Notes: generated from the letters alone by a model not told the origin. DNA of 64,000 nt from Rhodococcus gordoniae (GCF_001646655.1 NZ_LPZN01000004.1:62001-126000), one strand, 5' to 3'. Positions 27,691 to 36,360 are shown, numbered from the stretch's first letter. Translations and numbers: made by a program.

Positions 27691-27738
27691 GGGGAGGTTG
27701 TGTGCGATTCTCCCGACGAAAACGCGCACAACCTCCCC
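27691..27738. repeat. 12-base inverted repeat in an intergenic region
   Basis: GGGGAGGTTGTG at 27691-27702 is mirrored by CACAACCTCCCC at 27727-27738, with 24 bases between. A further ACAACC lies just upstream at 27682-27688. It lies about 150 bases upstream of the six-helix membrane gene start and 65 bases after the small-peptide stop. It could be an operator or an RNA hairpin; the rest of 27540-27802 shows no convincing gene. Confidence 0.45.
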
Positions 27739-27802
27739 TACGACCGGAGGATGTCGACGCGGACATTTCCGGGCTGCCGGATCCGCGTCGCCCCGAATTC
27801 AC

Positions 27803-27904
27803 TCAGGGATTTCGGGTGCGGCGCTCGTCCGCCGAATGAAGAGCGGCGACGGATGCGAAGGCCGCAGCCAGTACCAGTAACAACAGCACAACATTGAGTG
27901 TCAT
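27803..27904 (-). CDS. 33-residue single-helix membrane peptide
   Basis: The ATG at 27904 is preceded by AAAGGA at a 7-base spacing. The product is 33 residues: a short polar start (MTLN), one hydrophobic helix (VVLLLLVLAAAFASVAAL) and a charged tail (HSADERRTRNP). This is the make-up of small regulatory or subunit membrane peptides. It is divergent from the FUSC transporter gene. No family is recognised; a longer frame to 28009 adds residues that look non-coding. Confidence 0.5.
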   Translation of the reverse strand: MTLNVVLLLLVLAAAFASVAALHSADERRTRNP

Positions 27905-28023
27905 GGAATGTCCTTTCACGGGGCCGGGCGAATTTCCCCCGACTTCGAAACAGGCGCTCCCCTCTTCTATCCCATTTACGAGAAATATGCGAGTCAACGC
28001 ATTTTCCACCGGCGAATTCGATA

Positions 28024-28040
28024 CGTTCGCAATTCGAACG
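28024..28040. promoter_or_regulatory. Inverted repeat CGTTCG-N5-CGAACG before the FUSC gene
   Basis: CGTTCG at 28024-28029 and CGAACG at 28035-28040 flank an AT-rich spacer. It lies in a 256-base stretch (27905-28160) between divergent genes that is visibly AT-richer than the rest of the window and probably holds both promoters. No gene is supported in that stretch. Confidence 0.4.
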
Positions 28041-28160
28041 CCGCAGAATTCCGGGTCGAATATTCCGTCGGAGAATGCGGCGGATCAGCCCAGTGACCTG
28101 CGCCTCATGCGCGCCTGCCGACGGTGAGCAGTGCCCCGTCGGTTCCTAAGGTGATACGAC

Positions 28161-29759
28161 GTGGCGGAAGCGAGCGGAGATCATCGGGTCGTCGACCTGC
28201 CGTTGCCCACACCCGCCCCGCTGCGGACGGCGATGCTGACGGTTCCCCGTCAGGGACGCCGGTGGCCCGGGGCCGCGCGTGCAGTCGCCACAGTCGCGGG
28301 GCCCGGTCTCGTGGGCGTCACTCTGGGATTCGGTGCCGTCTCCGCCGTCGCCACACTCGGCGCCTTCGCCGTCGTCTACGGCGAACAACGTCCCTATCGG
28401 GTACGTGCCCGGGTGGTCGCCGTCGTCGGCACGGTGCTCGTCGCGCTGGCGACGATCGGCGCCGCGGCCGGGTCGGTGGTCCACGACGCGGTGGCAGCCG
28501 GTGGGTCGGCGTGGTGGTATCTGCTGGTCGTCGCGGCGATGACCGCGACCGTCTCGGTGTGCGCGTTCGTCGTGGACGCATTGCGTATGGGTGCGCCCGG
28601 CGCCTTCCTGATGTTGTTGTCCCTCGAGATCGCCTCGGCTCTGCCTGCGTTGGGAGTGTCCGTCCCGGCGGTCGCGGTGTGGACGGCGATCGGGGCGGCG
28701 GCGGCCGTCGTGGTGTCCGTGTCCGGCGCCCCCTTCCGGCCACGGACCCCGGAACGCACCGCCGTGGCCGCGGCGGTTGCCGCCGTCGACGCGGTCTTCG
28801 AGGAGAACTCACCGGCTCATCGCCGCGCCGCCGTCCACGATCTGCACGTGGCCTGGCAGTGCCTGCACGACGCCGGCCTCGTCGGCTCGGGGCACCCCCT
28901 CGAACGAGCATTGCACGCCGCCCACGTTCGATGTGCGAAGACACTGCACGAACGTCCGCGCGACGAAGCGGTCCCCGAGGACGACCTGCAATTGCAGCCG
29001 CCGCTGCGGCGACCCTCGGTGCGGTACCGCCTCGCGCGGGCCGCGCACCCGCGCAGTCGTTCGGCGACGATCGCCGTGCGTCTGCTCGTCGCGGGGCCGG
29101 TCGCCGGCACGACCGCGATCGCGCTGGGTGTCGGGCGCCCCGATTGGGCGGTCATCACGGCGGCGATGATCCTGCATCAGGGACCGGACCGGATCCTCGG
29201 CTCGTACCGGGCCGCGCACCGCTTCGTCGGCACCGTGCTCGGGCTCGGCCTGCTGGCCTGCCTGACGCCCTTCCATCCGAGCGGTGTCGCGCTCGTGGTG
29301 GTGCTGGCCGCGGCGATGGCCGGCACCGAGATGTTCCTGGTGCGGAACTACGGCCTCGCGATGGTCTTCATCACCCCGCTCGTCGTCGTTCTCGGCGGGC
29401 TGGGTACCCCCGGCGATCTGGTGACGGTCTCGCGCGACCGGTTCCTCGAGACCGTCGTCGGCGTCTGTGTCGCGCTGGCGGTGATGTGGGGCGTGCTGCC
29501 CCGGGCCCACCGCCGCGTCCTCGACTTCGCCGACGGTCGCGTCCGCGACGCCGTCGCCGGGATCGCCGCGTCGACGGACGTGGAAGAACTGCCCGAACTG
29601 CGCCGCGATCTGGAGTTCGATCTGCACGCCTCCACCACCGCGGCCGTCATCGCCGCGCACACCGAGCCGGCGTGGACCCGGCAGCGCTGGACCGAGCATC
29701 GCCGGCTCCACGAGTTCGGCTACCGGATCCTGACCCTGCCGGAACGACCGGGTCCCTGA
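28161..29759 (+). CDS. FUSC-family (aromatic acid exporter-like) membrane protein
   Basis: A 532-residue protein with two blocks of membrane helices (about residues 40-190 and 320-430) separated and followed by soluble helical parts, the FUSC/AaeB layout. The second block has DWAVITAAMILHQGPDRILGSYRAAHRFVGTVLG, matching the FUSC_2 signature. Start GTG at 28161 with AAGGTG upstream. Relatives export aromatic acids or similar compounds; no regulator is adjacent. The 3' end lies inside a terminator hairpin. Confidence 0.85.
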   Translation: MAEASGDHRVVDLPLPTPAPLRTAMLTVPRQGRRWPGAARAVATVAGPGLVGVTLGFGAVSAVATLGAFAVVYGEQRPYRVRARVVAVVGTVLVALATIGAAAGSVVHDAVAAGGSAWWYLLVVAAMTATVSVCAFVVDALRMGAPGAFLMLLSLEIASALPALGVSVPAVAVWTAIGAAAAVVVSVSGAPFRPRTPERTAVAAAVAAVDAVFEENSPAHRRAAVHDLHVAWQCLHDAGLVGSGHPLERALHAAHVRCAKTLHERPRDEAVPEDDLQLQPPLRRPSVRYRLARAAHPRSRSATIAVRLLVAGPVAGTTAIALGVGRPDWAVITAAMILHQGPDRILGSYRAAHRFVGTVLGLGLLACLTPFHPSGVALVVVLAAAMAGTEMFLVRNYGLAMVFITPLVVVLGGLGTPGDLVTVSRDRFLETVVGVCVALAVMWGVLPRAHRRVLDFADGRVRDAVAGIAASTDVEELPELRRDLEFDLHASTTAAVIAAHTEPAWTRQRWTEHRRLHEFGYRILTLPERPGP

Positions 29760-29775
29760 AGCAGGGACCCGGTCG
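29745..29775. terminator. Strong hairpin terminator overlapping the FUSC stop codon
   Basis: A perfect 14-base stem: CGACCGGGTCCCTG (29745-29758) and CAGGGACCCGGTCG (29762-29775), loop AAG. The TGA stop (29757-29759) is part of the stem. It lies between convergent FUSC and permease genes and probably stops transcription from both. Confidence 0.75.
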
Positions 29776-29799
29776 CTTCCGCACGAAGATGCGCCTTCG

Positions 29800-31386
29800 T
29801 CAGAGCACCAACACTGCGAAGACGGTCGAGAGGATCAGCCCCGCCATCACCGGCAGGAAGCACTTGCGGGCGAGATCCAGCACCGGCACCCGGGCGAAAC
29901 CGGCCACGGCGACCAGCGAGGACCAGGCGATGATGACGCCGCCGCCCGACCAGATGTTCCCCATCTGACCGATCGCCGCGAGCGTCGACGGGTCGACGTC
30001 GACGGCCGGGCCGAGAGCACCCGACAGCGCGCCGGTGAGGGGCAGTCCGCTGAATCCGGAACCGTCGAGTCCCGCGACCACTCCGATGAGCAGAATTCCG
30101 AACGAGGTGACGAAGGCGTTCTGCGGCAGATGTGCCTGCACCGAGGTCACGAGGTCGAACAGGATTGCCGGGCCCGCGGCGTCGGCGGACAGGCCGAGGA
30201 TCGGGCCTGCGAACTCCGGGTTGCCGATGAAGAAGAATCCGGCGATCGGAAGGACGCAGCCCATGGCCTTGAATGCGAAGACCAGACCGTCGACGAGGTG
30301 ATCCGAGGTGGTCTCGAGGAAGCTTCCCCGGTCGGTCGACGCTGCGGCGGCGAACAGGATCAGGGCTGCGATCCCGCCCACGATCGCGGCGGCCTCACCA
30401 CCCTGCAGGGGCGGCACGACCTCGGTGAACTTGCCCAGCATCAGATAGACGATGAACGCGAGGTAGGCCAGCGGCACGAGCATCGCGAACGCCTTGGCGG
30501 TACCGCGACGCTCCTTCTCCGCCTCGGCGGGGTCGGCGACCGGCTCGGACGGAGCCACCAGCACCGCCGTGGCCGCCGTTGCCTGCTCGCCGCCACCACC
30601 GGGCCCGCCGGGACCGCCGGCCGGTTCGGGCCGGCGCGGAAGACGGGAGCCGCCTGCTCCACCCGAGGAGTCGTCGCCGCCACGGGTGTCACCGATGCCG
30701 CTGTCGGCTTCGGATTCCCATTCGACGAGCAGGTCGGCGGACGGTGCACGCCAGTGCCGCTTCTGGACGAAGTAGGTGATGAGCAGTGCCGTGACGCCCA
30801 CGATCAGGGAGAGGACCAGCGCCTTGTCCGCGACGGAGTCGGCGTCGACGCCGGCGGCTGCCGCGGAGATACCGGGTGCGACCTTGATGATGTAGTCCGA
30901 CGACAACGCCATGCCCTGACCGCAGATCGCGATGACCATGCCCACCGACAGCGGGGACATGCCGGCGCGGATCGCGACGGGGATGAGCACTGCGCCGACG
31001 AGGGGCACGGCCGGGGTGGGCCAGAAGAACAGGGAGATCACGTAGGTGACGGCGGCGAGGACGAGGAAGCTGCTGGTGCCCGCGCGCATGACGCGCCGGA
31101 ACGGCGCGACCATCATCCGGTCCGCGCCGAGCTGGCGCAGCGCGCCGAGCATGGCCGTGACCATCGCGATGATGAGGAAGATGTTGAACAGTTCCTTCGC
31201 CGCGACGAGGCTCGCGTTGAAGATGGCCGACAGTCCCGTGACGATGCTGCCCGAGAACGTCAGTGCGGTCAGGAAGGTTGCGACGACTGCAGGAACGACG
31301 ATGTTCTTCCGCAGGGCCATGGTGGCCAGGATGACGAGGATGCCGGCCAGGTAGACCCAGTGCGCGGCGGTGAGGTGTACGTCCAA
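29800..31386 (-). CDS. Ion-transporter (IT) superfamily-like permease
   Basis: A 528-residue membrane protein with about 12 helices in two halves. The first half has FWPTPAVPLVGAVLIPVAIRAGMSPL and a GQGMALSSDYI loop; the second has FIGNPEFAGPILGLSADA and MGNIWSGGGVIIAW. Between them is a hydrophilic Gly/Pro-rich loop of about 75 residues. Layout resembles gluconate/citrate-type permeases, but I cannot name the family firmly. The start is TTG at 31386 (LDVHLTAAHW) with GAAGGA 8 bases upstream. It is divergent from the MFS gene and its control region carries TGTGCAC sites shared with the PucR region, so it is probably part of that regulon. Confidence 0.75.
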   Translation of the reverse strand: MDVHLTAAHWVYLAGILVILATMALRKNIVVPAVVATFLTALTFSGSIVTGLSAIFNASLVAAKELFNIFLIIAMVTAMLGALRQLGADRMMVAPFRRVMRAGTSSFLVLAAVTYVISLFFWPTPAVPLVGAVLIPVAIRAGMSPLSVGMVIAICGQGMALSSDYIIKVAPGISAAAAGVDADSVADKALVLSLIVGVTALLITYFVQKRHWRAPSADLLVEWESEADSGIGDTRGGDDSSGGAGGSRLPRRPEPAGGPGGPGGGGEQATAATAVLVAPSEPVADPAEAEKERRGTAKAFAMLVPLAYLAFIVYLMLGKFTEVVPPLQGGEAAAIVGGIAALILFAAAASTDRGSFLETTSDHLVDGLVFAFKAMGCVLPIAGFFFIGNPEFAGPILGLSADAAGPAILFDLVTSVQAHLPQNAFVTSFGILLIGVVAGLDGSGFSGLPLTGALSGALGPAVDVDPSTLAAIGQMGNIWSGGGVIIAWSSLVAVAGFARVPVLDLARKCFLPVMAGLILSTVFAVLVL

Positions 31387-31501
31387 GGCGTTTCCTTCGA
31401 CAGGAGGGTGGAACGAGTCGGGCTGTGTTCGTGGACGGTGAATGGGCACTCGATGTATTGGGGGAACTTTCCGCTACGGCCCGTGCTCGGTCAACGAGAA
31501 C

Positions 31502-31543
31502 GGTGCACAGTGACCGACACGCTAACTGTGCACTGTGTTCCAC
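31502..31543. promoter_or_regulatory. TGTGCAC-type operator pair between the permease and MFS genes
   Basis: GTGCACAGT (31503-31511) is mirrored by ACTGTGCAC (31525-31533), and the right half continues as TGTGCACTGTGTTCCAC (31527-31543), which matches 14 of 17 bases of a site at 34935-34951 before pucR. The intergenic stretch 31387-31776 (390 bases) holds this and nothing else I can support as a gene. Confidence 0.6.
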
Positions 31544-31776
31544 TTTTGCGATTTCGTGACGCCGAGTCGCTCGCATGTGAAAAATTGCTACGAACATGTG
31601 TCGCGAGCCCGGCGCCGGTCTCGCGATCTCGCCGAATGTGCACTCTGCCCCGGCTCGTCCGGATCCGATGTGCATCTCGACTCCGCGATGGCGATGCATC
31701 CGACGGTAGCGCAGTGCGACAGTGGTCCGACGGTACGAACCGTGCCGCGCACGTTCCCGAGGTTCCGGAGAGTTCG

Positions 31777-33183
31777 ATGACCACTCGCACCGATACACCG
31801 GCAGCGCCGGCAACCGAAACGGATGCAGGCACCCCTACGGCCCTGTCCGCCCTGCTCGCCGGGACCCTCGTCGGGACACTGAGCAACAACATCATCAATG
31901 TCCCACTGCCACAGATTCTTTCCGACTTCGACGCAAGCCTCGACGACGGCGCACTCCTGGCCGTCGGTTTCCTTCTCACTTTCGCTGCGGCGATGCCCCT
32001 CGCGGGGTACATCGGCGACCGATACGGCCGTCGGCGCGTCTACTGCGGCGCCCTGCTCGGCACCGCGATCTGCGCGGCCGGAGCGGCGACGGCGCCGACC
32101 CTCGAGATCCTCGTGGTCTGGCGCGCCCTCGGTGGACTCGCGGCCGCCGCCTTCGCACCGGCCGTCATGGGACTGATCGCGTGGCTGTTCGGCGCACACC
32201 GACGCGCACGCGCGGTGAGCGCGTGGGCCACCGTGAACGGACTCGGCCAGGCCGTCGGCCCCACCCTCGGCGGTTTCGTTGCGGGACAGTGGGGTTGGCG
32301 ATGGGTTTTCGTCCCGATGATTCCGATTGCACTGATCGGACTCGCCGGAACGCTGCGCTGGATCCCGATCTTCCCCGGCCGCCGGATGACCCTCGACGTA
32401 CCCGGCGCGATCGCACTGACACTCGGTTCCGCCGGAGTCGTGCTGGGGCTGAGCATGTTCGGACAGGCGGGGATCCCCACGTCCGTCGCGGGAATCGTGC
32501 TGGCGGTCTCGATCGTCGTACTCGTCGGTTTCGTCGGGCACTGCCTGCGCGCGACCGTACCGTTCGTCGACGTCCGACTGCTGGTCGAGAGCCGGTTCGC
32601 GCGGAGCGCGGCCGCCGCCTTCGCGCAGATGTTCTGCCTGGGTGCGGCCCTGCTGGCCGTGCCGCTGCGGTTGCACGCGACGGGCGCGTCGACGGCCACG
32701 GCCGGGGTGATCCTGTTCGCGCTGCCCGCAGTGATGGCGGCCCTCGCCCCGGTGGTCGGCCGCACCGTCGATCGTGTCGGCGGACGACGGATGTTGCGGG
32801 CGGGACTGGTGGTGCTGCTCGTCGGTCAGGTCGCGCTCGCCGTCGTCCTCTCGGCGGACGAACCGCGCCTGTGGCTCGTCGCGACGGTCCTGGCGATCAC
32901 CGGTGCCGGCATCGCCGCCGTGCAGACCCCTGCAGCGGCAGGATCGACGCGGTCACCGGCGGGTGAGCGCGGGACAGGGCTGGGGGTGTTCAACCTGATC
33001 CGTTTCGGCGGATCGGCCGTGGGGGCGGCGTGGGTGACCGTCGCGCTCGGCTCGTGGACGGTGGGCCCGCTCTTCGCGGTGTGCGCCGTGGTCGTGTGCG
33101 CGGGGTTGGCCGCCTCGTTCCTGGGGACGGATCCGGAGGACACCGAACCCGTCTCCGATTCGACAGCCGTCAGCGGTAGTTGA
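31777..33183 (+). CDS. MFS transporter (EmrB/DHA2-like)
   Basis: A 468-residue protein with 13-14 hydrophobic helices. MFS motif A is GYIGDRYGRRRVY; the export-type helix 5 motif is NGLGQAVGPTLGGFVAGQWGWRWVF. Start at 31777 (MTTRTDTPAA) with GGAG upstream; a much longer frame from 30130 runs antisense through the permease gene and is not real. Its 3' end overlaps the pucR 3' end by 14 bases. Shared operator-like sites link it to the PucR regulon; it may import the substrate or export an intermediate. Confidence 0.87.
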   Translation: MTTRTDTPAAPATETDAGTPTALSALLAGTLVGTLSNNIINVPLPQILSDFDASLDDGALLAVGFLLTFAAAMPLAGYIGDRYGRRRVYCGALLGTAICAAGAATAPTLEILVVWRALGGLAAAAFAPAVMGLIAWLFGAHRRARAVSAWATVNGLGQAVGPTLGGFVAGQWGWRWVFVPMIPIALIGLAGTLRWIPIFPGRRMTLDVPGAIALTLGSAGVVLGLSMFGQAGIPTSVAGIVLAVSIVVLVGFVGHCLRATVPFVDVRLLVESRFARSAAAAFAQMFCLGAALLAVPLRLHATGASTATAGVILFALPAVMAALAPVVGRTVDRVGGRRMLRAGLVVLLVGQVALAVVLSADEPRLWLVATVLAITGAGIAAVQTPAAAGSTRSPAGERGTGLGVFNLIRFGGSAVGAAWVTVALGSWTVGPLFAVCAVVVCAGLAASFLGTDPEDTEPVSDSTAVSGS

Positions 33184-34822
33184 TCTCGTTCTCGACGGAG
33201 GTGCGCAGCCGGTCGAGGAGCTCGAGCCTGACGGCGAGCCAGGCCGTGAACTGGTTCTCCGGTATCCGGACGTCCATCGCCATCGCGCGGGAGATCCGGT
33301 CGAGCTTCGACAGCATCGTGTTGCGATGAACCGACAACTCCCGCGCCGCCGCATTGACGTTCCCGCCGGCCGCGAGATAGGCCGACAGCGTGTCGTAGAG
33401 GTCGGTGCCGGGCTCGAGCGCGCCGAGCACGTCGCCGACGAATCTGCGGCTCCGGTCGGTCTCGGCGACCAACTCGAGCACGCCGTAGCCCCGCAGATCG
33501 CGATACGCCACCGAACCCGACATCCCGAGCCGCTGCCCGATGCCGAGCGCCACGCGGGCCTGCCGGTAGCTCTCGCGGATCTGGTCCGCCCCGACGGCCG
33601 GAGCGCCGTGGGCGACGGGCACCGGGCGCACGCGCCGGCGGGACAGATCCTGTGAGACCGCGTCGGCGTACTCGGCGATCTCGAGTTCGACATCGCGCGG
33701 GTCGCGGTAGCGCAGCGACCGCACCACGACCAGGACGTCGCCGATCACCGTGACGTACGAGCGCACCGACGGATGGGGCAGGACGCTGGCCGCGTACCGG
33801 GCCAACCGCAGCAGTCCGCCGGATTCGTCGCCGCCCGGACCGGCCGGGTTCTCCCCGTAGCCGGGCGCGACGAAGACCGCGAACGTCGAGGTGAGGTCGA
33901 TGTCGTGGTACTCGGCGCGGGCCTGCATGTCGTGCTGGCTGGTGAAGCTGCCGTGCACCAGAGCCTGCACGAAATCGCCGCGGGCCCGTTCCTCGGCCTC
34001 GTCGACACTGCGTTGCCGCAGCATCTCCGACCCGATGATCGCCGTCGCCTGTTCGGTGACGACCGCGTGCTGGGCCAGCTCGTGCGGTCCCGGCGACGGC
34101 CCCGAGGCGAGAACCACCACCCAGCCCTCGAACCGTTTGCCGAGCCGGATGGTGCTCGCCGTGCACGTCCAGTGCGTGCCTCCGACGACCTCCTCCAGCA
34201 CGCGGGTGTCGTGGTGCGCGTGACGATCCGCGGCCGTCACCGCCGACAACTTCTCGAGCAGGATCTCCGAGATGTCGTCCGCCCGGCCGGCATCCACGCC
34301 ATGGAAGGCGACGGCCTGGCCACGCGCGTCGAGCGCGATCGCCGGATGCTGCGCGAGGGCGGAGACCTCCTTGACCAGCAACGTCAGTCCCGCGCCACGG
34401 TGCAGCAGACCGGCGAGCGTCGAGTGCACATGCGCGGAATAGCGCATGACGTGCATTTCCTGCATCAGCGACCGCTCGGCGAGCAACCTGTTGAGCGCCG
34501 CGAACCCCACGGGCAGGTCGAGTTCGATCACCACCGACCCCGGCGGCCAGGACACTCCGGCGGGCGCCGCGCCGTCGACGACCAGCGCCGCGGCGCCGCG
34601 GGCCGCAAGCGCGGACAGAGCGTGCGCGCTGTCGGCGAGCGACTCCGGCCGCATGTACACGGCGACACCGTCGAGATCGTCGAATCGGCCGATGATCTCG
34701 CCGAACGGCAGCACCCAGGTGAGCGCCCGGTCGAGATCGGCCTCCCGATCCACGACCCGGGCGCCCGCCATGAGCGGTTCGTCGAGCAGCCCTCGGACTG
34801 TCAGACGCGGGCTCGATTCCAT
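33170..34822 (-). CDS. PucR-family transcriptional regulator
   Basis: A 550-residue regulator. The N-terminal PucR domain opens with PRLTVRGLLDEPLMAGARVV and runs to about residue 130; a middle GAF-like (GGDEF-related) region follows; the C-terminal helix-turn-helix of the CdaR/PucR type is YLAAGGNVNAAARELSVHRN. The start at 34822 (MESSPRL) has AGCAGG before it. It is divergent from the GlcG-HDO-Rieske operon. PucR proteins control purine, amino-acid or aromatic catabolism; the inducer here is unknown. TGTGCAC-type sites in its promoter and upstream of the MFS/permease pair suggest one regulon. Confidence 0.9.
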   Translation of the reverse strand: MESSPRLTVRGLLDEPLMAGARVVDREADLDRALTWVLPFGEIIGRFDDLDGVAVYMRPESLADSAHALSALAARGAAALVVDGAAPAGVSWPPGSVVIELDLPVGFAALNRLLAERSLMQEMHVMRYSAHVHSTLAGLLHRGAGLTLLVKEVSALAQHPAIALDARGQAVAFHGVDAGRADDISEILLEKLSAVTAADRHAHHDTRVLEEVVGGTHWTCTASTIRLGKRFEGWVVVLASGPSPGPHELAQHAVVTEQATAIIGSEMLRQRSVDEAEERARGDFVQALVHGSFTSQHDMQARAEYHDIDLTSTFAVFVAPGYGENPAGPGGDESGGLLRLARYAASVLPHPSVRSYVTVIGDVLVVVRSLRYRDPRDVELEIAEYADAVSQDLSRRRVRPVPVAHGAPAVGADQIRESYRQARVALGIGQRLGMSGSVAYRDLRGYGVLELVAETDRSRRFVGDVLGALEPGTDLYDTLSAYLAAGGNVNAAARELSVHRNTMLSKLDRISRAMAMDVRIPENQFTAWLAVRLELLDRLRTSVENEINYR

Positions 34823-34886
34823 GGGGACCTGCTTCCCTCGGGAGCATCTGCGGGCCGCGAGGGGGTGGGCCCGCCGACACCGTGGC

Positions 34887-34951
34887 GGTGTGCACTTTCT
34901 ACACCAGTTACCAGAGTCATGGGTCACAGACACATGTGCACTGTGTACACC
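34887..34951. promoter_or_regulatory. Two operator-like sites upstream of pucR and the redox operon
   Basis: Site A is GGTGTGCACTTTCTACACC (34887-34905), with GGTGT/ACACC ends in inverted order. Site B is TGTGCACTGTGTACACC (34935-34951), containing the palindromes GTGCAC and GTGTACAC. Both share the pattern TGTGCACT-N4-ACACC, taken as spacing between half-sites. They lie in the 328-base divergent region 34823-35150, which shows no gene. Autoregulation and operon control by PucR is inferred. Confidence 0.6.
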
Positions 34952-35150
34952 GAATTACGAAAACGACGGTGATCTTGACCGTCCCCATCGGCGCGCAGCC
35001 CTGTTAGAAATGAGCCACGCCGGACACACCGCTTCACCACTCCGGCACCCGCCGACACTTCAGCGACGCGGCATCGGCGGGACGCATCCGGATCCCGACG
35101 CGGACCAGGAATCGTCCGACTCTCCGACCCGACCTCGAAAGTGGACACCC

Positions 35151-35600
35151 ATGCATCGAATCCACCGCATCACCCTCGACGACGCACTCCCCCTGCTGGC
35201 CGCCGGCCGCGCGAAGGCCGAGGAGATCGGCGTGAAGCAGACCCTGTGTGTCTGCGACGAGAGCGCGAACGTCATTGCTCTGCACCGGCTTCCCGGCGCC
35301 CGCTTGACCGGTGTCGAGATCGCCATGGCGAAGGCGTTCACCGCCGCCGGGCACGAGCGCGCCACCCACCTGTTCAACGAGGGCCCCAACGGACCCGCCC
35401 TCCCCGGCAACGAGGCGTTCGGCATCAGCCACATGCTCCCCGGGAAGTTCGCGATCTTCGTCGGCGGCTTCCCCCTCGTCTACGACGGGCAGATCGTCGG
35501 CGCCGTCGGCATCAGCGGCGGCAACGGCGAGCAGGACAAAGCGGTCGGCGCCGCCATGATCGCCGAATTCGAAGCTCTGACCTCCGCGATCAACGCCTGA
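35151..35600 (+). CDS. GlcG/HbpS-family protein
   Basis: A 149-residue single-domain protein: LDDALPLLAAGRAKAEEIGV, CVCDESANVIALHRLPGARLTGVEIAMAKA split by a short turn, and the C-terminal GGFPLVYDGQIVGAVGISGG, which is the GlcG/HbpS signature. Family members bind haem or small ligands, or act as accessory proteins in catabolic operons. The start is the ATG at 35151 without a clear ribosome-binding site. It is the first gene of the redox operon, 40 bases before the diiron enzyme gene. Role unknown. Confidence 0.87.
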   Translation: MHRIHRITLDDALPLLAAGRAKAEEIGVKQTLCVCDESANVIALHRLPGARLTGVEIAMAKAFTAAGHERATHLFNEGPNGPALPGNEAFGISHMLPGKFAIFVGGFPLVYDGQIVGAVGISGGNGEQDKAVGAAMIAEFEALTSAINA

Positions 35601-35640
35601 TCGCATCCCCCGCACGACCTCCTCACCGAAAGGCATCATC

Positions 35641-36360
35641 ATGACCGAACTGCTCGGACGCGACGAATTCCGCGCCGCACTCGAAGACGCCATCAAGGGA
35701 CGCGAGGCCAAGAACGCCTCGTTCAGCAAGGCGTGGGCCGAGGGCAAGCTCGAAAAGCACCACTTCGCCCGGTGGGCCGAGAACCACTACCACTACGTCG
35801 GCCCCTTCGCCGACTACCTGGCGAACATCTACTCCAACACCCCCGATCACTTCACCGACGCCAAGGACTTCACCCTCCAGAACATGTACGAGGAGGAACT
35901 GGCCGACATCCGGCACACCGACCTGCTCATCAAGTTCGCCGAGGCGTGCGGCACCACCAAGGAGCGCGTCGAGGATCCGAACAACATGAACGCCGTGACG
36001 CGCGGCCTGCAGGCGTGGTGCTACGCGGTGTCCCAGCGCGAACACTTCGTCGTCGCCACCGCGGCGCTGGTCGTCGGCCTCGAATCGCAGGTGCCGAGCA
36101 TCTACAAGAAGCAGATCGTCCCGCTGCGCGAGGTGTACGGATTCACCGAGGACGAGATCGAGTTCTTCGACCTGCACATCACCTCCGATGTGGTGCACGG
36201 TGAGCGCGGCTACCAGATCGTCCTGGACTGCGCCGACACCCCGCAGCTGCAGCAGCGCTGCCTGCAGCTCGTCCGCTGGGGAGCGGAGATGCGCTTCTCG
36301 TACACGAAGGGCCTGTACGACACGTACGTCGCTCCCGATCTGGAGCTGGCGTCCGCCTGA
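35641..36360 (+). CDS. Haem-oxygenase-like diiron enzyme (HDO superfamily; TenA/PqqC-like fold)
   Basis: A 239-residue all-helical protein. Homology at first sight is to TenA/PqqC, but a full set of diiron ligands of the HDO superfamily (CADD, UndA, SznF, BesC) is present: Glu85-x6-His92 in EELADIRH, Glu148 in GLESQVPSIY, and His179-x3-Asp183-x2-His186 in HITSDVVH. HDO enzymes activate O2 for N-oxygenation, C-C cleavage or oxidative amine chemistry. AAAGG lies before the ATG. It is followed by Rieske ferredoxin and ferredoxin-reductase genes that could deliver electrons. The reaction is unknown; a cofactor-less PqqC-like role is the main alternative. Confidence 0.82.
   Translation: MTELLGRDEFRAALEDAIKGREAKNASFSKAWAEGKLEKHHFARWAENHYHYVGPFADYLANIYSNTPDHFTDAKDFTLQNMYEEELADIRHTDLLIKFAEACGTTKERVEDPNNMNAVTRGLQAWCYAVSQREHFVVATAALVVGLESQVPSIYKKQIVPLREVYGFTEDEIEFFDLHITSDVVHGERGYQIVLDCADTPQLQQRCLQLVRWGAEMRFSYTKGLYDTYVAPDLELASA

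Noticed and set aside
27536-27802. An 88-codon minus-strand gene
   Set aside because: Composition is Arg/Gly/Pro-rich without structure, it starts inside the hairpin region and has no ribosome-binding site; treated as intergenic.
27898-28149. Short plus-strand frames upstream of FUSC
   Set aside because: They lie in the AT-rich promoter stretch, have no good ribosome-binding site and no plausible protein features.
30130-33183. A 1017-codon open frame on the plus strand
   Set aside because: Its first half is antisense to the permease gene and has Arg/Asp/Gly-rich shadow composition. Only the part from 31777 is a real gene (MFS).
35641-36360. Thiaminase/TenA or PqqC as the final call for this gene
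   Set aside because: The complete HDO diiron ligand set, absent in TenA and PqqC, together with the redox-partner genes, makes an HDO oxygenase the better reading; PqqC-like is kept only as an alternative.
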